Source of the DNA: Chryseobacterium mulctrae
GTDB taxonomy: Bacteria; Bacteroidota; Bacteroidia; Flavobacteriales; Weeksellaceae
Direction: 5' to 3'
Length of the DNA stretch: 64,000 nucleotides
Assembly: GCF_006175945.1 (NCBI RefSeq)
Contig: NZ_VAJL01000001.1
Location: 4,287,001-4,351,000 of the forward strand
Shown here: positions 35,909 to 44,374 of the stretch, one piece after another
Numbering within the stretch: position 1 is the first letter of the stretch
Layout of the letters: every line of letters starts with the position of its first letter
Notes under the pieces: generated by a model
Told to the model about the DNA's origin: nothing
The model's input: the letters and a program-made list of their open reading frames with translations, nothing else
Databases searched by the model: none
Position numbers and translations under genes: made by a program

Positions 35909-36277
35909 ATGGAAAAGTTTTTAGTTGTCTTAAAAGGATTAGGATTTTTTTTACTCTTGTCGGCATTATTATTTATTGCACAGTGGCAATTGGCAGAAAA
36001 TAATGTAGTGGTGCTCAATTATAAAATCCATATTCTTATATTTTTTATTACGTTAATTAGTTTAGTAACGATTTTAGTGGTTTTTGCCTTAGAAAAAAAG
36101 AATATAATAGGCTTTATTTTTCTTGGGTTTGTTGTATTTAAAATTTTCGCAATCGGCTATATTGCTGTGTTTCAGAAAGATTTTGAGCTGAATATTATAC
36201 CTTACTTCGTTATTTACTGGATTTACCTATTGATAGAAGTAGTTTTTGTTTTAAAATTAGTTAAAAAACAAGACTAA
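35909..36277 (+). CDS. Small four-helix membrane protein upstream of atpB
   Basis: The product has 122 residues from the ATG at 35909; an in-frame TTG at 35891 overlaps the promoter box and is rejected. Four hydrophobic segments are evident (about 8-28, 40-62, 68-90, 95-117), with a basic C-terminus. Position, size and topology resemble AtpI, which helps c-ring assembly, but the sequence shows no clear AtpI motif. I recall small DUF proteins at this place in flavobacteria (possibly DUF6168). A separate promoter box precedes atpB. Confidence 0.55.
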   Translation: MEKFLVVLKGLGFFLLLSALLFIAQWQLAENNVVVLNYKIHILIFFITLISLVTILVVFALEKKNIIGFIFLGFVVFKIFAIGYIAVFQKDFELNIIPYFVIYWIYLLIEVVFVLKLVKKQD

Positions 36278-36327
36278 TATCATGTAATATAAAATTGAAG
36301 AATTGCTAAAAATCGAATAAAAATTTA

Positions 36328-36335
36328 TATTTTTG
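36328..36335 (+). promoter_or_regulatory. -7 promoter box of the atp operon
   Basis: TATTTTTG matches the box, 28 bases before the atpB ATG. Confidence 0.55.
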
Positions 36336-36363
36336 CAAAAATTTTAGAAATAAAAGTCTAGTC

Positions 36364-37440
36364 ATGAGTTTTAAAAAACTGTTAATCGCCCTTTATCTTT
36401 TTGTCTTCTGCTTCTCTTTTGCAGAAACACATGAAGGTACTGCGGAAGCTGCAAAGGATGAAGTATACAATCCGGTTCCATTTATTATGCACCATATTGC
36501 GGATGCACACAATTGGCATCTTTGGGGTGAAGGCCACAATTCTGTAGGAATTTCTTTACCTGTAATTCTTTGGGATAATGGTTTGAAAGTTTTCAGCTCT
36601 GAAAAATTCGGACATGAAGAAGAAAAAGTTGCTGAAGTAGATGGTAATTTCTACAAAGTACACCACAACAAAATTTATTCGACAGATGCTAACGGAACTT
36701 TGGATATGCACGACGGGCATCCAACAAACAATGAGCCTTTAGATTTTTCTATCACTAAAGTAGTTGCTCAAATGATTTTGGCTGCTATTATTTTATTAAT
36801 TATCGGCTTTGCTTCGGCAGCAAGTTATAAAAAATCTCAGGTTCCTTCAGGAATTGCAAAATTCATCGAGCCTCTTGTAGTTTTTGTAAGAGATGATATT
36901 GCTTTACAAAACATCGGGTCTGTGAGATATAGAAAATATGTACCTTATTTGGTTACTTTATTTTTGTTCATCTGGCTTCTTAATATTTTAGGTTTACTTC
37001 CGGGAGCTGCAAATACAACGGGTAACATTGCATTTACAATGGTTCTTTCAGTATTTACATTATTAATTGTAAACTTAAGCGGTAGAAAAACATATTGGAT
37101 GCACATGTTAGATCCTTTAGGAAAAAACATGCCATTCGGTGGGAAAATTTTAATCTATATTATCCTTATTCCTGTAGAATTATTAGGAATTATTACTAAG
37201 CCTTTTGCATTGATGATTCGTCTTTTTGCTAACATGACTGCAGGACACATCATTATCATGAGTTTGATTTCTTTGATTTTTATCATGAAAACTTACTTCA
37301 TCACTCCGGTATCATTAGGTTTAGCATTATTTATCTATGTATTGGAAGTATTGGTAGCGGCTTTACAGGCTTATATCTTTACAATGTTGACAGCATTATT
37401 TATCGGGTCGGCTGTAGAAGAGCCTCACCACGATCACTAA
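36364..37440 (+). CDS. atpB: ATP synthase F0 subunit a
   Basis: Subunit a forms the proton half-channels next to the c ring. The 358-residue protein has an N-terminal signal-like helix (5-20) and a His-rich extension of about 110 residues before the membrane domain, a feature of Bacteroidota. The essential arginine is Arg286 in MIRLFANMTAGH. Five or six membrane segments follow residue 130. It opens the atpB-E-F-H-A-G cluster. Confidence 0.94.
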   Translation: MSFKKLLIALYLFVFCFSFAETHEGTAEAAKDEVYNPVPFIMHHIADAHNWHLWGEGHNSVGISLPVILWDNGLKVFSSEKFGHEEEKVAEVDGNFYKVHHNKIYSTDANGTLDMHDGHPTNNEPLDFSITKVVAQMILAAIILLIIGFASAASYKKSQVPSGIAKFIEPLVVFVRDDIALQNIGSVRYRKYVPYLVTLFLFIWLLNILGLLPGAANTTGNIAFTMVLSVFTLLIVNLSGRKTYWMHMLDPLGKNMPFGGKILIYIILIPVELLGIITKPFALMIRLFANMTAGHIIIMSLISLIFIMKTYFITPVSLGLALFIYVLEVLVAALQAYIFTMLTALFIGSAVEEPHHDH

Positions 37441-37466
37441 TTAAAATTAGAATTAAAAAAAAATAA

Positions 37467-37691
<225 letters not shown>

Positions 37692-37706
37692 GAATAGTAA
37701 ACAAAT

Positions 37707-37742
37707 AGGATTCTACAAACGGTTGGTTTGTGGAATCCTTTT
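37707..37742 (+). terminator. Hairpin between atpE and atpF
   Basis: AGGATTCTACAAAC (37707-37720) pairs with GTTTGTGGAATCCT (37726-37739) with one mismatch around GGTTG, followed by TTTT. It has the form of a partial terminator or a 3'-stabilising stem inside the operon, directly after the c-subunit gene. Confidence 0.7.
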
Positions 37743-37784
37743 AAAAAAGTTAAAAAACAAATTAAAAATAATAATTGATATAAA

Positions 37785-38279
37785 ATGGATTTATTAACTC
37801 CTTCAATTGGTAACATATTCTGGACAGCAGTAGTATTTTTATTATTGGTAGTTCTTCTTAAAGCTTTTGCTTGGAAGCCTATCCTTAGTGCTGTGAAAGA
37901 AAGAGAAGACAATATTCAGGATGCTCTTAACCAAGCTAAATTGGCTAAAAAAGAGATGGAAACTCTTAAAGCGGATAACGAAAGAATTATGCGTGAGGCT
38001 AAAATCGAAAGAGATGCTATGTTGAAAGAAGCTAGAGAAATTAAAGACAGAATTGTAGCTGAAGCTAAAGATGCAGCTAAGTCTGAAGGAGATAAATTGA
38101 TCGAAGCTGCAAGACAAACAATCAACGAAGAGAAAAATGCTGCAATGGCAGATATCAAATCTCAAATCGGTATTTTGTCTGTAAATATCGCAGAATCTAT
38201 CTTAAAGCAAAAGCTTGAAAATAGCGAAGCTCAAAACGAGTTGGTTCAGAATTATTTAAACAAATCAAATCTTAACTAA
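37785..38279 (+). CDS. atpF: ATP synthase F0 subunit b
   Basis: The product has 164 residues: one N-terminal membrane helix (9-29, NIFWTAVVFLLLVVLLKAF) followed by a long charged helix of Ala, Lys and Glu that forms the peripheral stalk. FAWKPILSAVKERE marks the transition, as in other b subunits. It ends two bases before the atpH start. Confidence 0.94.
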   Translation: MDLLTPSIGNIFWTAVVFLLLVVLLKAFAWKPILSAVKEREDNIQDALNQAKLAKKEMETLKADNERIMREAKIERDAMLKEAREIKDRIVAEAKDAAKSEGDKLIEAARQTINEEKNAAMADIKSQIGILSVNIAESILKQKLENSEAQNELVQNYLNKSNLN

Positions 38280-38281
38280 GA

Positions 38282-38821
38282 ATGCTTACATCTAAAGTAG
38301 CTAAAAGATACGCACAAGGTTTACTAGAATTCACAAACGAATCTGGGCAAACTGAAGCGGTTTTTTCTGAAATGAAGGATGTAGTGAAGCTGATGTCTGA
38401 ATCTAAAGATTTGAACAAATTTTTCCTTACACCTTACATTGATGCTAATAAGAAAACTGAGATTGCCAACGAAATTTTTAAAAGTTTTTCGCCTGTAGCT
38501 CAGAATTTAATTAAACTTATCATCAAAAACGGAAGAGAAAACCAAATTAAAAATATTGCACAGCAGTATATCAATAAAGTTGAAGATATTAAAGGAGTTC
38601 AAAGAGTTACGATTACTACCGCAACACCACTTTCTCAGGAAAATATCGATCAGATTTTAAAATCTACTTCTTTGGTAAATGCAAGTAATAATGCAGATGT
38701 TGAGGTAAATGTAAAACCAGAAATCTTAGGAGGTTACATTTTAAGAGTAGGAGATCAGCAAGTTGATGCTTCTGTGAAATCAAAATTGAATAAGATTAAA
38801 AAAGACTTTCAGTTAAATTAA
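38282..38821 (+). CDS. atpH: ATP synthase F1 subunit delta
   Basis: A 179-residue delta subunit linking the b stalk to the top of F1. The N-terminal helical domain starts VAKRYAQGLLEFTNE; the C-terminal domain has VNVKPEILGGYILRVGDQQVDASVKSKLN, the conserved delta signature. It lies between atpF and atpA with short gaps. Confidence 0.94.
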   Translation: MLTSKVAKRYAQGLLEFTNESGQTEAVFSEMKDVVKLMSESKDLNKFFLTPYIDANKKTEIANEIFKSFSPVAQNLIKLIIKNGRENQIKNIAQQYINKVEDIKGVQRVTITTATPLSQENIDQILKSTSLVNASNNADVEVNVKPEILGGYILRVGDQQVDASVKSKLNKIKKDFQLN

Positions 38822-38839
38822 GAAAAAAACAACCATACA

Positions 38840-40417
38840 ATGGCAGAAATAAATCCAGCAGAAGTATCTGCGATCTTAAAACAGCAATTGGCCAACTTCG
38901 ATACTCAATCTAATGTTGAGGAAGTAGGTACAGTTCTTACCATCGGTGATGGTATTGCTCGTGTTTACGGGTTAGAAAATGTACAATACGGTGAGTTGGT
39001 GAAATTTGCTAGCGATGTAGAAGGTATCGTACTAAACCTTGAAGAAGACAACGTAGGTGTTGCTCTTTTGGGTGAAAGTAAATTGGTAAGAGAAGGAGAC
39101 ACAGTAAAAAGAACAAACAGAATTTCTTCTATCAAAGTAGGAGAAGGAATGTTAGGTAGAGTAGTTGATACTTTAGGTAACCCAATCGATGGTAAAGGTC
39201 CTATCACAGGAGATCTATACGAAATGCCATTAGAAAGAAAAGCTCCGGGTGTTATCTACAGACAGCCAGTAACTGAGCCTTTACAAACAGGTATCGTTGC
39301 GATCGACTCTATGATCCCTGTAGGAAGAGGTCAGAGAGAGCTTATCATTGGTGACAGACAAACAGGTAAAACTACTGTTGCTATTGATACGATCATCAAC
39401 CAAAAAGAATTTTTTGATGCAGGAAATCCTGTATATTGTATATATGTTGCAATCGGACAAAAAGCTTCTACAGTAGCTCAGATTGTAAAAACTTTATCAG
39501 ATAAAGGTGCTTTAGCTTATACAGTAATTGTTGCAGCTAATGCTTCAGATCCGGTTCCTATGCAGGTTTATTCTGCAATGGCAGGAGCTTCTATCGGTGA
39601 ATTCTTCAGAGATACTGGTAGACCGGCTTTGATCATTTATGATGATTTATCTAAACAAGCGGTAGCTTACCGTGAGCTTTCTCTACTATTGAGAAGACCA
39701 CCGGGACGTGAGGCTTATCCTGGAGACGTTTTCTATCTTCACTCAAGATTATTGGAAAGAGCTGCAAAAGTAATCGCTGATGATACTATTGCAAGCCAAA
39801 TGAATGATTTACCTGAATCTCTAAGACCTTTAGTAAAAGGTGGTGGTTCATTAACTGCACTTCCAATTATCGAAACTCAGGCGGGTGACGTTTCTGCGTA
39901 TATTCCAACAAACGTAATCTCTATTACAGACGGACAGATTTTCTTAGAGTCTGACTTGTTCAACTCAGGGGTTCGTCCAGCAATCAATGTAGGTATTTCT
40001 GTATCTCGTGTTGGAGGGAATGCTCAGATTAAATCAATGAAAAAGGTTTCTGGTACTCTTAAATTAGACCAGGCTCAATATAAAGAATTGGAAGCGTTTG
40101 CTAAATTCGGTTCTGATCTTGATGCTTCTACTTTAGCAGTTATCTCTAAAGGAGAAAGAAACGTAGAGTTGTTGAAGCAGCCGGTTAACTCTCCACTTCC
40201 TGTTGATAGCCAAGTTGCTATGATCTATGCAGGTACAGAGAATTTAATGAGAAACGTTCCTATCAAGAAAGTGAAAGAATTCCAAATCGAATATATCGAG
40301 TTCCTAAGATCTAAGCATCCTGAAACTATGGCTGCCCTTAAAGCTGGAAAAATCGATAACGATATTACAGGTGTTCTTAAGCAAGTTGCTACAGATTTAG
40401 CTTCAAAATATAACTAA
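38840..40417 (+). CDS. atpA: ATP synthase F1 subunit alpha
   Basis: The non-catalytic nucleotide-binding subunit, 525 residues. The P-loop GDRQTGKT is at 171-178. The catalytic-interface arginine lies in the conserved [11 protein letters not shown] segment. [20 protein letters not shown] is typical of alpha subunits. The codon choice is strongly biased, as expected for an abundant protein. Confidence 0.97.
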   Translation: MAEINPAEVSAILKQQLANFDTQSNVEEVGTVLTIGDGIARVYGLENVQYGELVKFASDVEGIVLNLEEDNVGVALLGESKLVREGDTVKRTNRISSIKVGEGMLGRVVDTLGNPIDGKGPITGDLYEMPLERKAPGVIYRQPVTEPLQTGIVAIDSMIPVGRGQRELIIGDRQTGKTTVAIDTIINQKEFFDAGNPVYCIYVAIGQKASTVAQIVKTLSDKGALAYTVIVAANASDPVPMQVYSAMAGASIGEFFRDTGRPALIIYDDLSKQAVAYRELSLLLRRPPGREAYPGDVFYLHSRLLERAAKVIADDTIASQMNDLPESLRPLVKGGGSLTALPIIETQAGDVSAYIPTNVISITDGQIFLESDLFNSGVRPAINVGISVSRVGGNAQIKSMKKVSGTLKLDQAQYKELEAFAKFGSDLDASTLAVISKGERNVELLKQPVNSPLPVDSQVAMIYAGTENLMRNVPIKKVKEFQIEYIEFLRSKHPETMAALKAGKIDNDITGVLKQVATDLASKYN

Positions 40418-40420
40418 AAA

Positions 40421-40497
40421 TTAGTTGATGGTTTTTGGTTGATAGTTGACAGAATTTTCTAAAACTAGCAACCAACAACCGACAACCAACAACTAAC
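40421..40497. repeat. GTTGATGG/CAACAACC word hairpin between atpA and atpG
   Basis: The left arm reads TTAGTTGATGGTTTTTGG and continues TTGATAGTTG; the right arm reads CAACCAACAACCGACAACC and continues AACAACTAA. The arms pair over about 28 bases with mismatches around an AT-rich loop. Both arms are built of 5- to 7-base words. Confidence 0.72.
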
Positions 40498-40502
40498 CCA
40501 AT

Positions 40503-41372
40503 ATGGCAAACTTAAAAGAAATACGAGGAAGAATCACTTCAATTTCATCTACGATGCAAATTACACGTGCTATGAAAATGGTTTCGGCAGCGAAACTAAA
40601 AAAAGCACAAGATGCCATCGTAATGTTGAGACCTTATTCTGAAAAACTTCAGGAGATCATTCAGAATGTAAATTCTAGTTCAGATCCTGATCAGGTTTCT
40701 GTTTACGCTCAGAAAAGAGAAGTAAAAAAAGTACTATTTATTGCTGTAACTTCAAACAGAGGTTTGGCAGGTGCTTTCAACTCATCTGTTGTAAAAGAAT
40801 TAAACCACCAGTTTCAGAACAATGCTCAGTACGAAATTGAAATTCTTACTATTGGTAAAAAAGTTTATGATGCTGTAAGAAAAAACCGTTCGGTGTTTTC
40901 AAATGAAAGTGCAATTTTTGATAATCTTACTTTCGATAAAGTAGCAAACATTACAGAAAGTGTAATGACAAGTTTTATTGAAGGTAAATTTGATGAAGTT
41001 TATGTTGTTTACAATAAATTTATCAACGCTGCAACTCAAGAAGTGATCACAGAGCAAGTTCTTCCGATCTCAATGGTTGAAACTGAGAAAGAAGAAGGAC
41101 AAACAGAAACTGATTATATCTTTGAACCTAATAGAAATGAGATTTTGGATAATTTGATTCCTAAATCTATTAAAACTCAGGTTTTCAAAGCTGTTTTAGA
41201 TTCTGTAGCTTCAGAACACGGTGCGAGAATGACGGCAATGCACAAAGCAACAGATAATGCTGAAGCCCTTAGAAATGATCTTAAGATTTTCTATAACAAA
41301 GCAAGACAGGCTGCAATTACCAACGAGATCCTAGAAATTGTTTCAGGAGCAGAAGCTTTGAAAAACTCGTAA
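40503..41372 (+). CDS. atpG: ATP synthase F1 subunit gamma
   Basis: The rotating shaft of F1, 289 residues. The N-terminal ITRAMKMVSAAKLKKAQ helix and the C-terminal EHGARMTAMHKATDNA and NKARQAAITNEILEIVSGAEAL helices are diagnostic. It ends the cluster: a strong terminator follows, and neither atpD nor atpC (beta, epsilon) is present. In Bacteroidota these two often lie at a separate locus. Confidence 0.96.
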   Translation: MANLKEIRGRITSISSTMQITRAMKMVSAAKLKKAQDAIVMLRPYSEKLQEIIQNVNSSSDPDQVSVYAQKREVKKVLFIAVTSNRGLAGAFNSSVVKELNHQFQNNAQYEIEILTIGKKVYDAVRKNRSVFSNESAIFDNLTFDKVANITESVMTSFIEGKFDEVYVVYNKFINAATQEVITEQVLPISMVETEKEEGQTETDYIFEPNRNEILDNLIPKSIKTQVFKAVLDSVASEHGARMTAMHKATDNAEALRNDLKIFYNKARQAAITNEILEIVSGAEALKNS

Positions 41373-41392
41373 TAAAATATTCAAAAAATATG

Positions 41393-41423
41393 AAAGCACC
41401 GATACCTTCGGTGCTTTTTTTGT
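41393..41423 (+). terminator. Terminator of the atp operon
   Basis: AAAGCACCGA (41393-41402) pairs with TCGGTGCTTT (41408-41417) and is followed by T residues. Confidence 0.92.
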
Positions 41424-41438
41424 TATTATTATTTTGTA

Positions 41439-41446
41439 TATCTTTG
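41439..41446 (+). promoter_or_regulatory. -7 promoter box of the CNNM-type gene
   Basis: TATCTTTG matches the box 22 bases before the ATG. The TTTTTTG at the end of the atp terminator could serve as its -33 element, so the terminator and promoter overlap. Confidence 0.5.
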
Positions 41447-41468
41447 CATAAATAATTATAATTTCTAA

Positions 41469-42824
41469 ATGGATTCTGACATAGTCAGGCTTTTGCTAGC
41501 CTTGTTTCTTGTATTACTGAATGGCTTTTTCGTAGCCGCAGAATTTTCAATTGTTAAAGTTCGTTACTCTCAAATTCAGCTTAAAGCTGCCGATGGCGAT
41601 TCTATGGCAAAACAGGCAGAGCATATTATCAAACATCTTGATGAGTATCTTTCTGCAACACAGCTTGGTATTACTTTAGCTTCTCTTGCTTTAGGTTGGG
41701 TGGGCGAAAGTGCGATGCACCACGTTATTGATAATGTATTTCATTCTTTAAATATAAATCTTGCTGAATCTACTGTTACAACAGTTTCTTTGGTTTTAAG
41801 CTTTCTGATTATTACAGTAATGCATATTGTTTTTGGTGAATTAATTCCAAAATCTATTGCGATAAGAAAGGCTGAAGCTACTACAATGGCAACTGCAGTT
41901 CCTTTGAGAGTTTTTTACACAGTTTTCAAACCATTTATCTGGTTGATGAACTTAATGTCTAACGGGGTTTTAAGATTAATCAAAATTCATCCGGCTTCCG
42001 AGCAGGAAATTCACTCTACTGAAGAACTTCAGCTTTTGGTAAAGCAGTCTGCCGATAGCGGAGAAATTGAGGAAGAAAACTACGAAATCATTAAAAATGC
42101 ATTTGATTTTACCGATCACTCTGCAAAACAAATCATGGTTCCGAGACAAAATATTACTTCTATCGATTTTTCTGATGATTTAAATGATATTATCAATAAA
42201 ATCATGGAAAGCGGATATTCCAGAATTCCGGTCTACGAAAATTCGATTGATAACATCATTGGTGTTTTTTATACAAAAGAAATCATCAGAGAATTCGTTA
42301 AAAGAAAAGGAGAGCTGAGTCACGATGATCTTCGAGAATTAATGCGTGAATCTTTCTTTGTGGTAGGAAGCAAGAAAATCTCAGACTTATTGAAGATTTT
42401 CCAGCAGAAAAAGCAGCATTTAGCTATTGTAATTGATGAATTTGGTGGAACTGAAGGAATTATTACCTTAGAAGATATTTTGGAAGAATTGGTGGGTGAA
42501 ATTCAGGATGAAGAGGATGATGAAGAAAAATTGGTTGATAAAATTGCTGAAAATACCTATTGGGTAAAAGCTACTCAGCCATTGGATGAAATCAACGAAT
42601 CTTTGCCTAAAAAATTGACTGTTTCTGAAGAAAGCGAGTACAATACATTAGCGGGATTTATTTTGCATGCTTTGGAAGATATTCCGGAAGAAAACCAGGA
42701 ATTTGATTTGGAAAATTATCATTTCAAGATTTTGAAAATGAACAATAAGAGCGTCGAAATGGTTGAATTGGTGTATATTGAACCGAATATAGTAGACGAT
42801 ATTTTAGATAAATTAGACGTTTAA
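41469..42824 (+). CDS. CNNM/CorC-family (hemolysin-like) transporter
   Basis: The product has 451 residues. The N-terminal DUF21/CNNM domain has four membrane segments (about 5-27, 60-85, 95-120, 135-158). A CBS pair follows (KQIMVPRQNITSID; HLAIVIDEFGGTEGIITLEDILEELVGEI), then the C-terminal CorC_HlyC domain (YWVKATQPLDEINE, YNTLAGFIL). Members are implicated in Mg2+/Co2+ transport or resistance; the older name hemolysin is misleading. clpS follows 11 bp later. Confidence 0.9.
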   Translation: MDSDIVRLLLALFLVLLNGFFVAAEFSIVKVRYSQIQLKAADGDSMAKQAEHIIKHLDEYLSATQLGITLASLALGWVGESAMHHVIDNVFHSLNINLAESTVTTVSLVLSFLIITVMHIVFGELIPKSIAIRKAEATTMATAVPLRVFYTVFKPFIWLMNLMSNGVLRLIKIHPASEQEIHSTEELQLLVKQSADSGEIEEENYEIIKNAFDFTDHSAKQIMVPRQNITSIDFSDDLNDIINKIMESGYSRIPVYENSIDNIIGVFYTKEIIREFVKRKGELSHDDLRELMRESFFVVGSKKISDLLKIFQQKKQHLAIVIDEFGGTEGIITLEDILEELVGEIQDEEDDEEKLVDKIAENTYWVKATQPLDEINESLPKKLTVSEESEYNTLAGFILHALEDIPEENQEFDLENYHFKILKMNNKSVEMVELVYIEPNIVDDILDKLDV

Positions 42825-42835
42825 ATACATAAATA

Positions 42836-43141
42836 ATGATTTTTTATAACAGCATAAAAGATTATGAAGATCCAAAACGACAGTACGAAGAGGAAGTTCT
42901 GGTTTTGGATGATACAGATGAAGTGTACAAACTGATTCTGCATAACGACGATATTCATACTTTTGACGATGTAATTGAAGCGTTGATTCAGATTTGTAAA
43001 CACGATCCGATACAGGCAGAGCAATGCACCATGTTGGTTCATTTTAAAGGTAAATGCACCGTAAAAACAGGCTCAATAGATATTTTGAAGCCGATGCACG
43101 AAAAATTAATTGCAAGAAGCTTAACAAGCGAAATCGTATAA
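42836..43141 (+). CDS. clpS: ClpS-like adaptor of the Clp protease
   Basis: The product has 101 residues. The ClpS core is clear: YKLILHNDDIHTFDDVIEAL with the Asn-Asp-Asp of the N-degron pocket, then HDPIQAEQCTMLVHFKGKC. ClpS delivers proteins with N-end-rule signals to ClpAP. The flexible N-terminal arm is about 30 residues. clpA is not nearby. It follows the CNNM gene closely and ends before a perfect terminator. Confidence 0.9.
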   Translation: MIFYNSIKDYEDPKRQYEEEVLVLDDTDEVYKLILHNDDIHTFDDVIEALIQICKHDPIQAEQCTMLVHFKGKCTVKTGSIDILKPMHEKLIARSLTSEIV

Positions 43142-43146
43142 TACAG

Positions 43147-43172
43147 ACTCCGACATAAATGTCGGAGTTTTT
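43147..43172 (+). terminator. Terminator after clpS
   Basis: ACTCCGACAT pairs perfectly with ATGTCGGAGT around AA, followed by six T residues. Confidence 0.92.
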
Positions 43173-43227
43173 TGTTTAATTTAAATTTAATTATCAAAAA
43201 ATACAATCTTTTTTCAAGCTAAAAAAA

Positions 43228-43258
43228 CATCCGGCTTCAGACTTCAAACTTCCATCAT
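43228..43258. repeat. CATCCGGCTTC...CAAACTTCCATCAT word repeat
   Basis: CATCCGGCTTCAGACTTCAA followed by ACTTCCATCAT uses the same words as the right arm of the hairpin at 5123-5245, but no partner arm is present here. It lies upstream of the udk promoter. Confidence 0.5.
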
Positions 43259-43264
43259 AAATAC

Positions 43265-43272
43265 TATCTTTG
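43265..43272 (+). promoter_or_regulatory. -7 promoter box of udk
   Basis: TATCTTTG matches the box, 25 bases before the udk start. Confidence 0.5.
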
Positions 43273-43297
43273 TAAAAACTCTAAAGAAATAAATAGA

Positions 43298-43912
43298 ATG
43301 CTTGTAATAGGAATTGCCGGAGGTACAGGATCGGGCAAAACTACCGTTGTTGATAAGATTATTCAACAGCTTGATATTGAGGGAATGAATATTCTTTCTC
43401 AAGATAATTATTATAATGATAATCACAATCTTACACTTACAGAAAGAGAAGCTTTAAACTATGATCATCCGAAATCCATCGATTTTGATTTATTGATTAA
43501 ACATGTAAAAGCTTTGAAAAATAACGAAACAATCGAGCAACCTCTTTATAGCTTTGTAACGCACGGAAGAACAGGGGATCATATAACCGTTGAGCCGAAA
43601 AATGTTTTGGTAGTTGAAGGAATTCTGGTTTTAACCAATAAGGAATTGCTTAAAGAATTTGATTTAAAAGTATTCGTTCACGCAGATTCAGACGAGAGAC
43701 TGATCAGGAGGATCAAAAGAGATACACAGGAAAGGGGAAGAGATCTGAACGAGGTTTTACACCGTTATCAGACTACCTTGAAGCCAATGCATCAGGAATT
43801 TATCGAGCCTTCAAAAAACGAAGCCGATTTAATTATTCCAAACATGAGACAGAATTCTGTCGCAATTGATTTTTTAACGACCGTTATTAAAAATTCATTA
43901 AGAAAACACTAA
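43298..43912 (+). CDS. udk: Uridine kinase
   Basis: Uridine/cytidine kinase (EC 2.7.1.48) of 204 residues in pyrimidine salvage. The P-loop is GGTGSGKT at 8-15. LSQDNYYND holds the substrate-binding Asp, NYDHPKSIDFDLL is typical, and RRIKRDTQERGRDLNEVL forms the lid. A divIC gene follows four bp later, a frequent arrangement in Flavobacteriia. Confidence 0.95.
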   Translation: MLVIGIAGGTGSGKTTVVDKIIQQLDIEGMNILSQDNYYNDNHNLTLTEREALNYDHPKSIDFDLLIKHVKALKNNETIEQPLYSFVTHGRTGDHITVEPKNVLVVEGILVLTNKELLKEFDLKVFVHADSDERLIRRIKRDTQERGRDLNEVLHRYQTTLKPMHQEFIEPSKNEADLIIPNMRQNSVAIDFLTTVIKNSLRKH

Positions 43913-43916
43913 AAAA

Positions 43917-44273
43917 ATGGCAGAAAAAGAACTTATTAAAGATATCAAACCAAAATCGGAAATTTTTAAATTTTTTCAGAGTTATGTTTTAAACAAATAT
44001 ATTCTGACGATTTTCCTGTTTCTGGTGTGGATGATTTTCTTTGATCAAACTTCTTTTTTGGTAATCCATGAGCTCAATGGCGAAATTAACAAGTACGAAG
44101 AACAGCTCGATTATTATAAATCAGAATACGAAAAGAATGATAAATTCTACAAAAAACTGATGAATAATAAGTCTGAAAAAGAAAAATACGCCAGAGAAAA
44201 TTATTTTATGAAAAAGCCCAACGAAGAGATCTTCATTCTCGTTGTAGACAGCGCAAATATTGCTAAAAAATAA
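43917..44273 (+). CDS. DivIC/FtsB-type septum formation protein
   Basis: A 118-residue bitopic protein: cytoplasmic N-terminus, one membrane helix (about 31-51), then a coiled coil with heptads (HELNGEINKYEEQLDYYKSEYEK) and a conserved KEKYARENYFMKKPNEEIFI end. This is the DivIC/FtsB pattern, a component of the FtsQLB-like divisome complex. It is coupled to udk by a four-base gap. No terminator is evident after it. Confidence 0.86.
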   Translation: MAEKELIKDIKPKSEIFKFFQSYVLNKYILTIFLFLVWMIFFDQTSFLVIHELNGEINKYEEQLDYYKSEYEKNDKFYKKLMNNKSEKEKYARENYFMKKPNEEIFILVVDSANIAKK

Positions 44274-44343
44274 ACTTTAACGTGAACTGTGAATGTCAAT
44301 TAGAGTCGCTGTCAATTTAAAATAAATCCACGAATCAAAATTG

Positions 44344-44374
44344 TTCATTACCCATTACATATTACCCATCATTT
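44344..44374. repeat. CATTACCC words before mutA
   Basis: TTCATTACCCATTACATATT followed by ACCCATCATTT repeats a CATTACCC word up to the start codon. The preceding stretch (44281-44325) carries the words GTGAACTGTGAATGTCAATT, which pair with it weakly. Confidence 0.5.
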
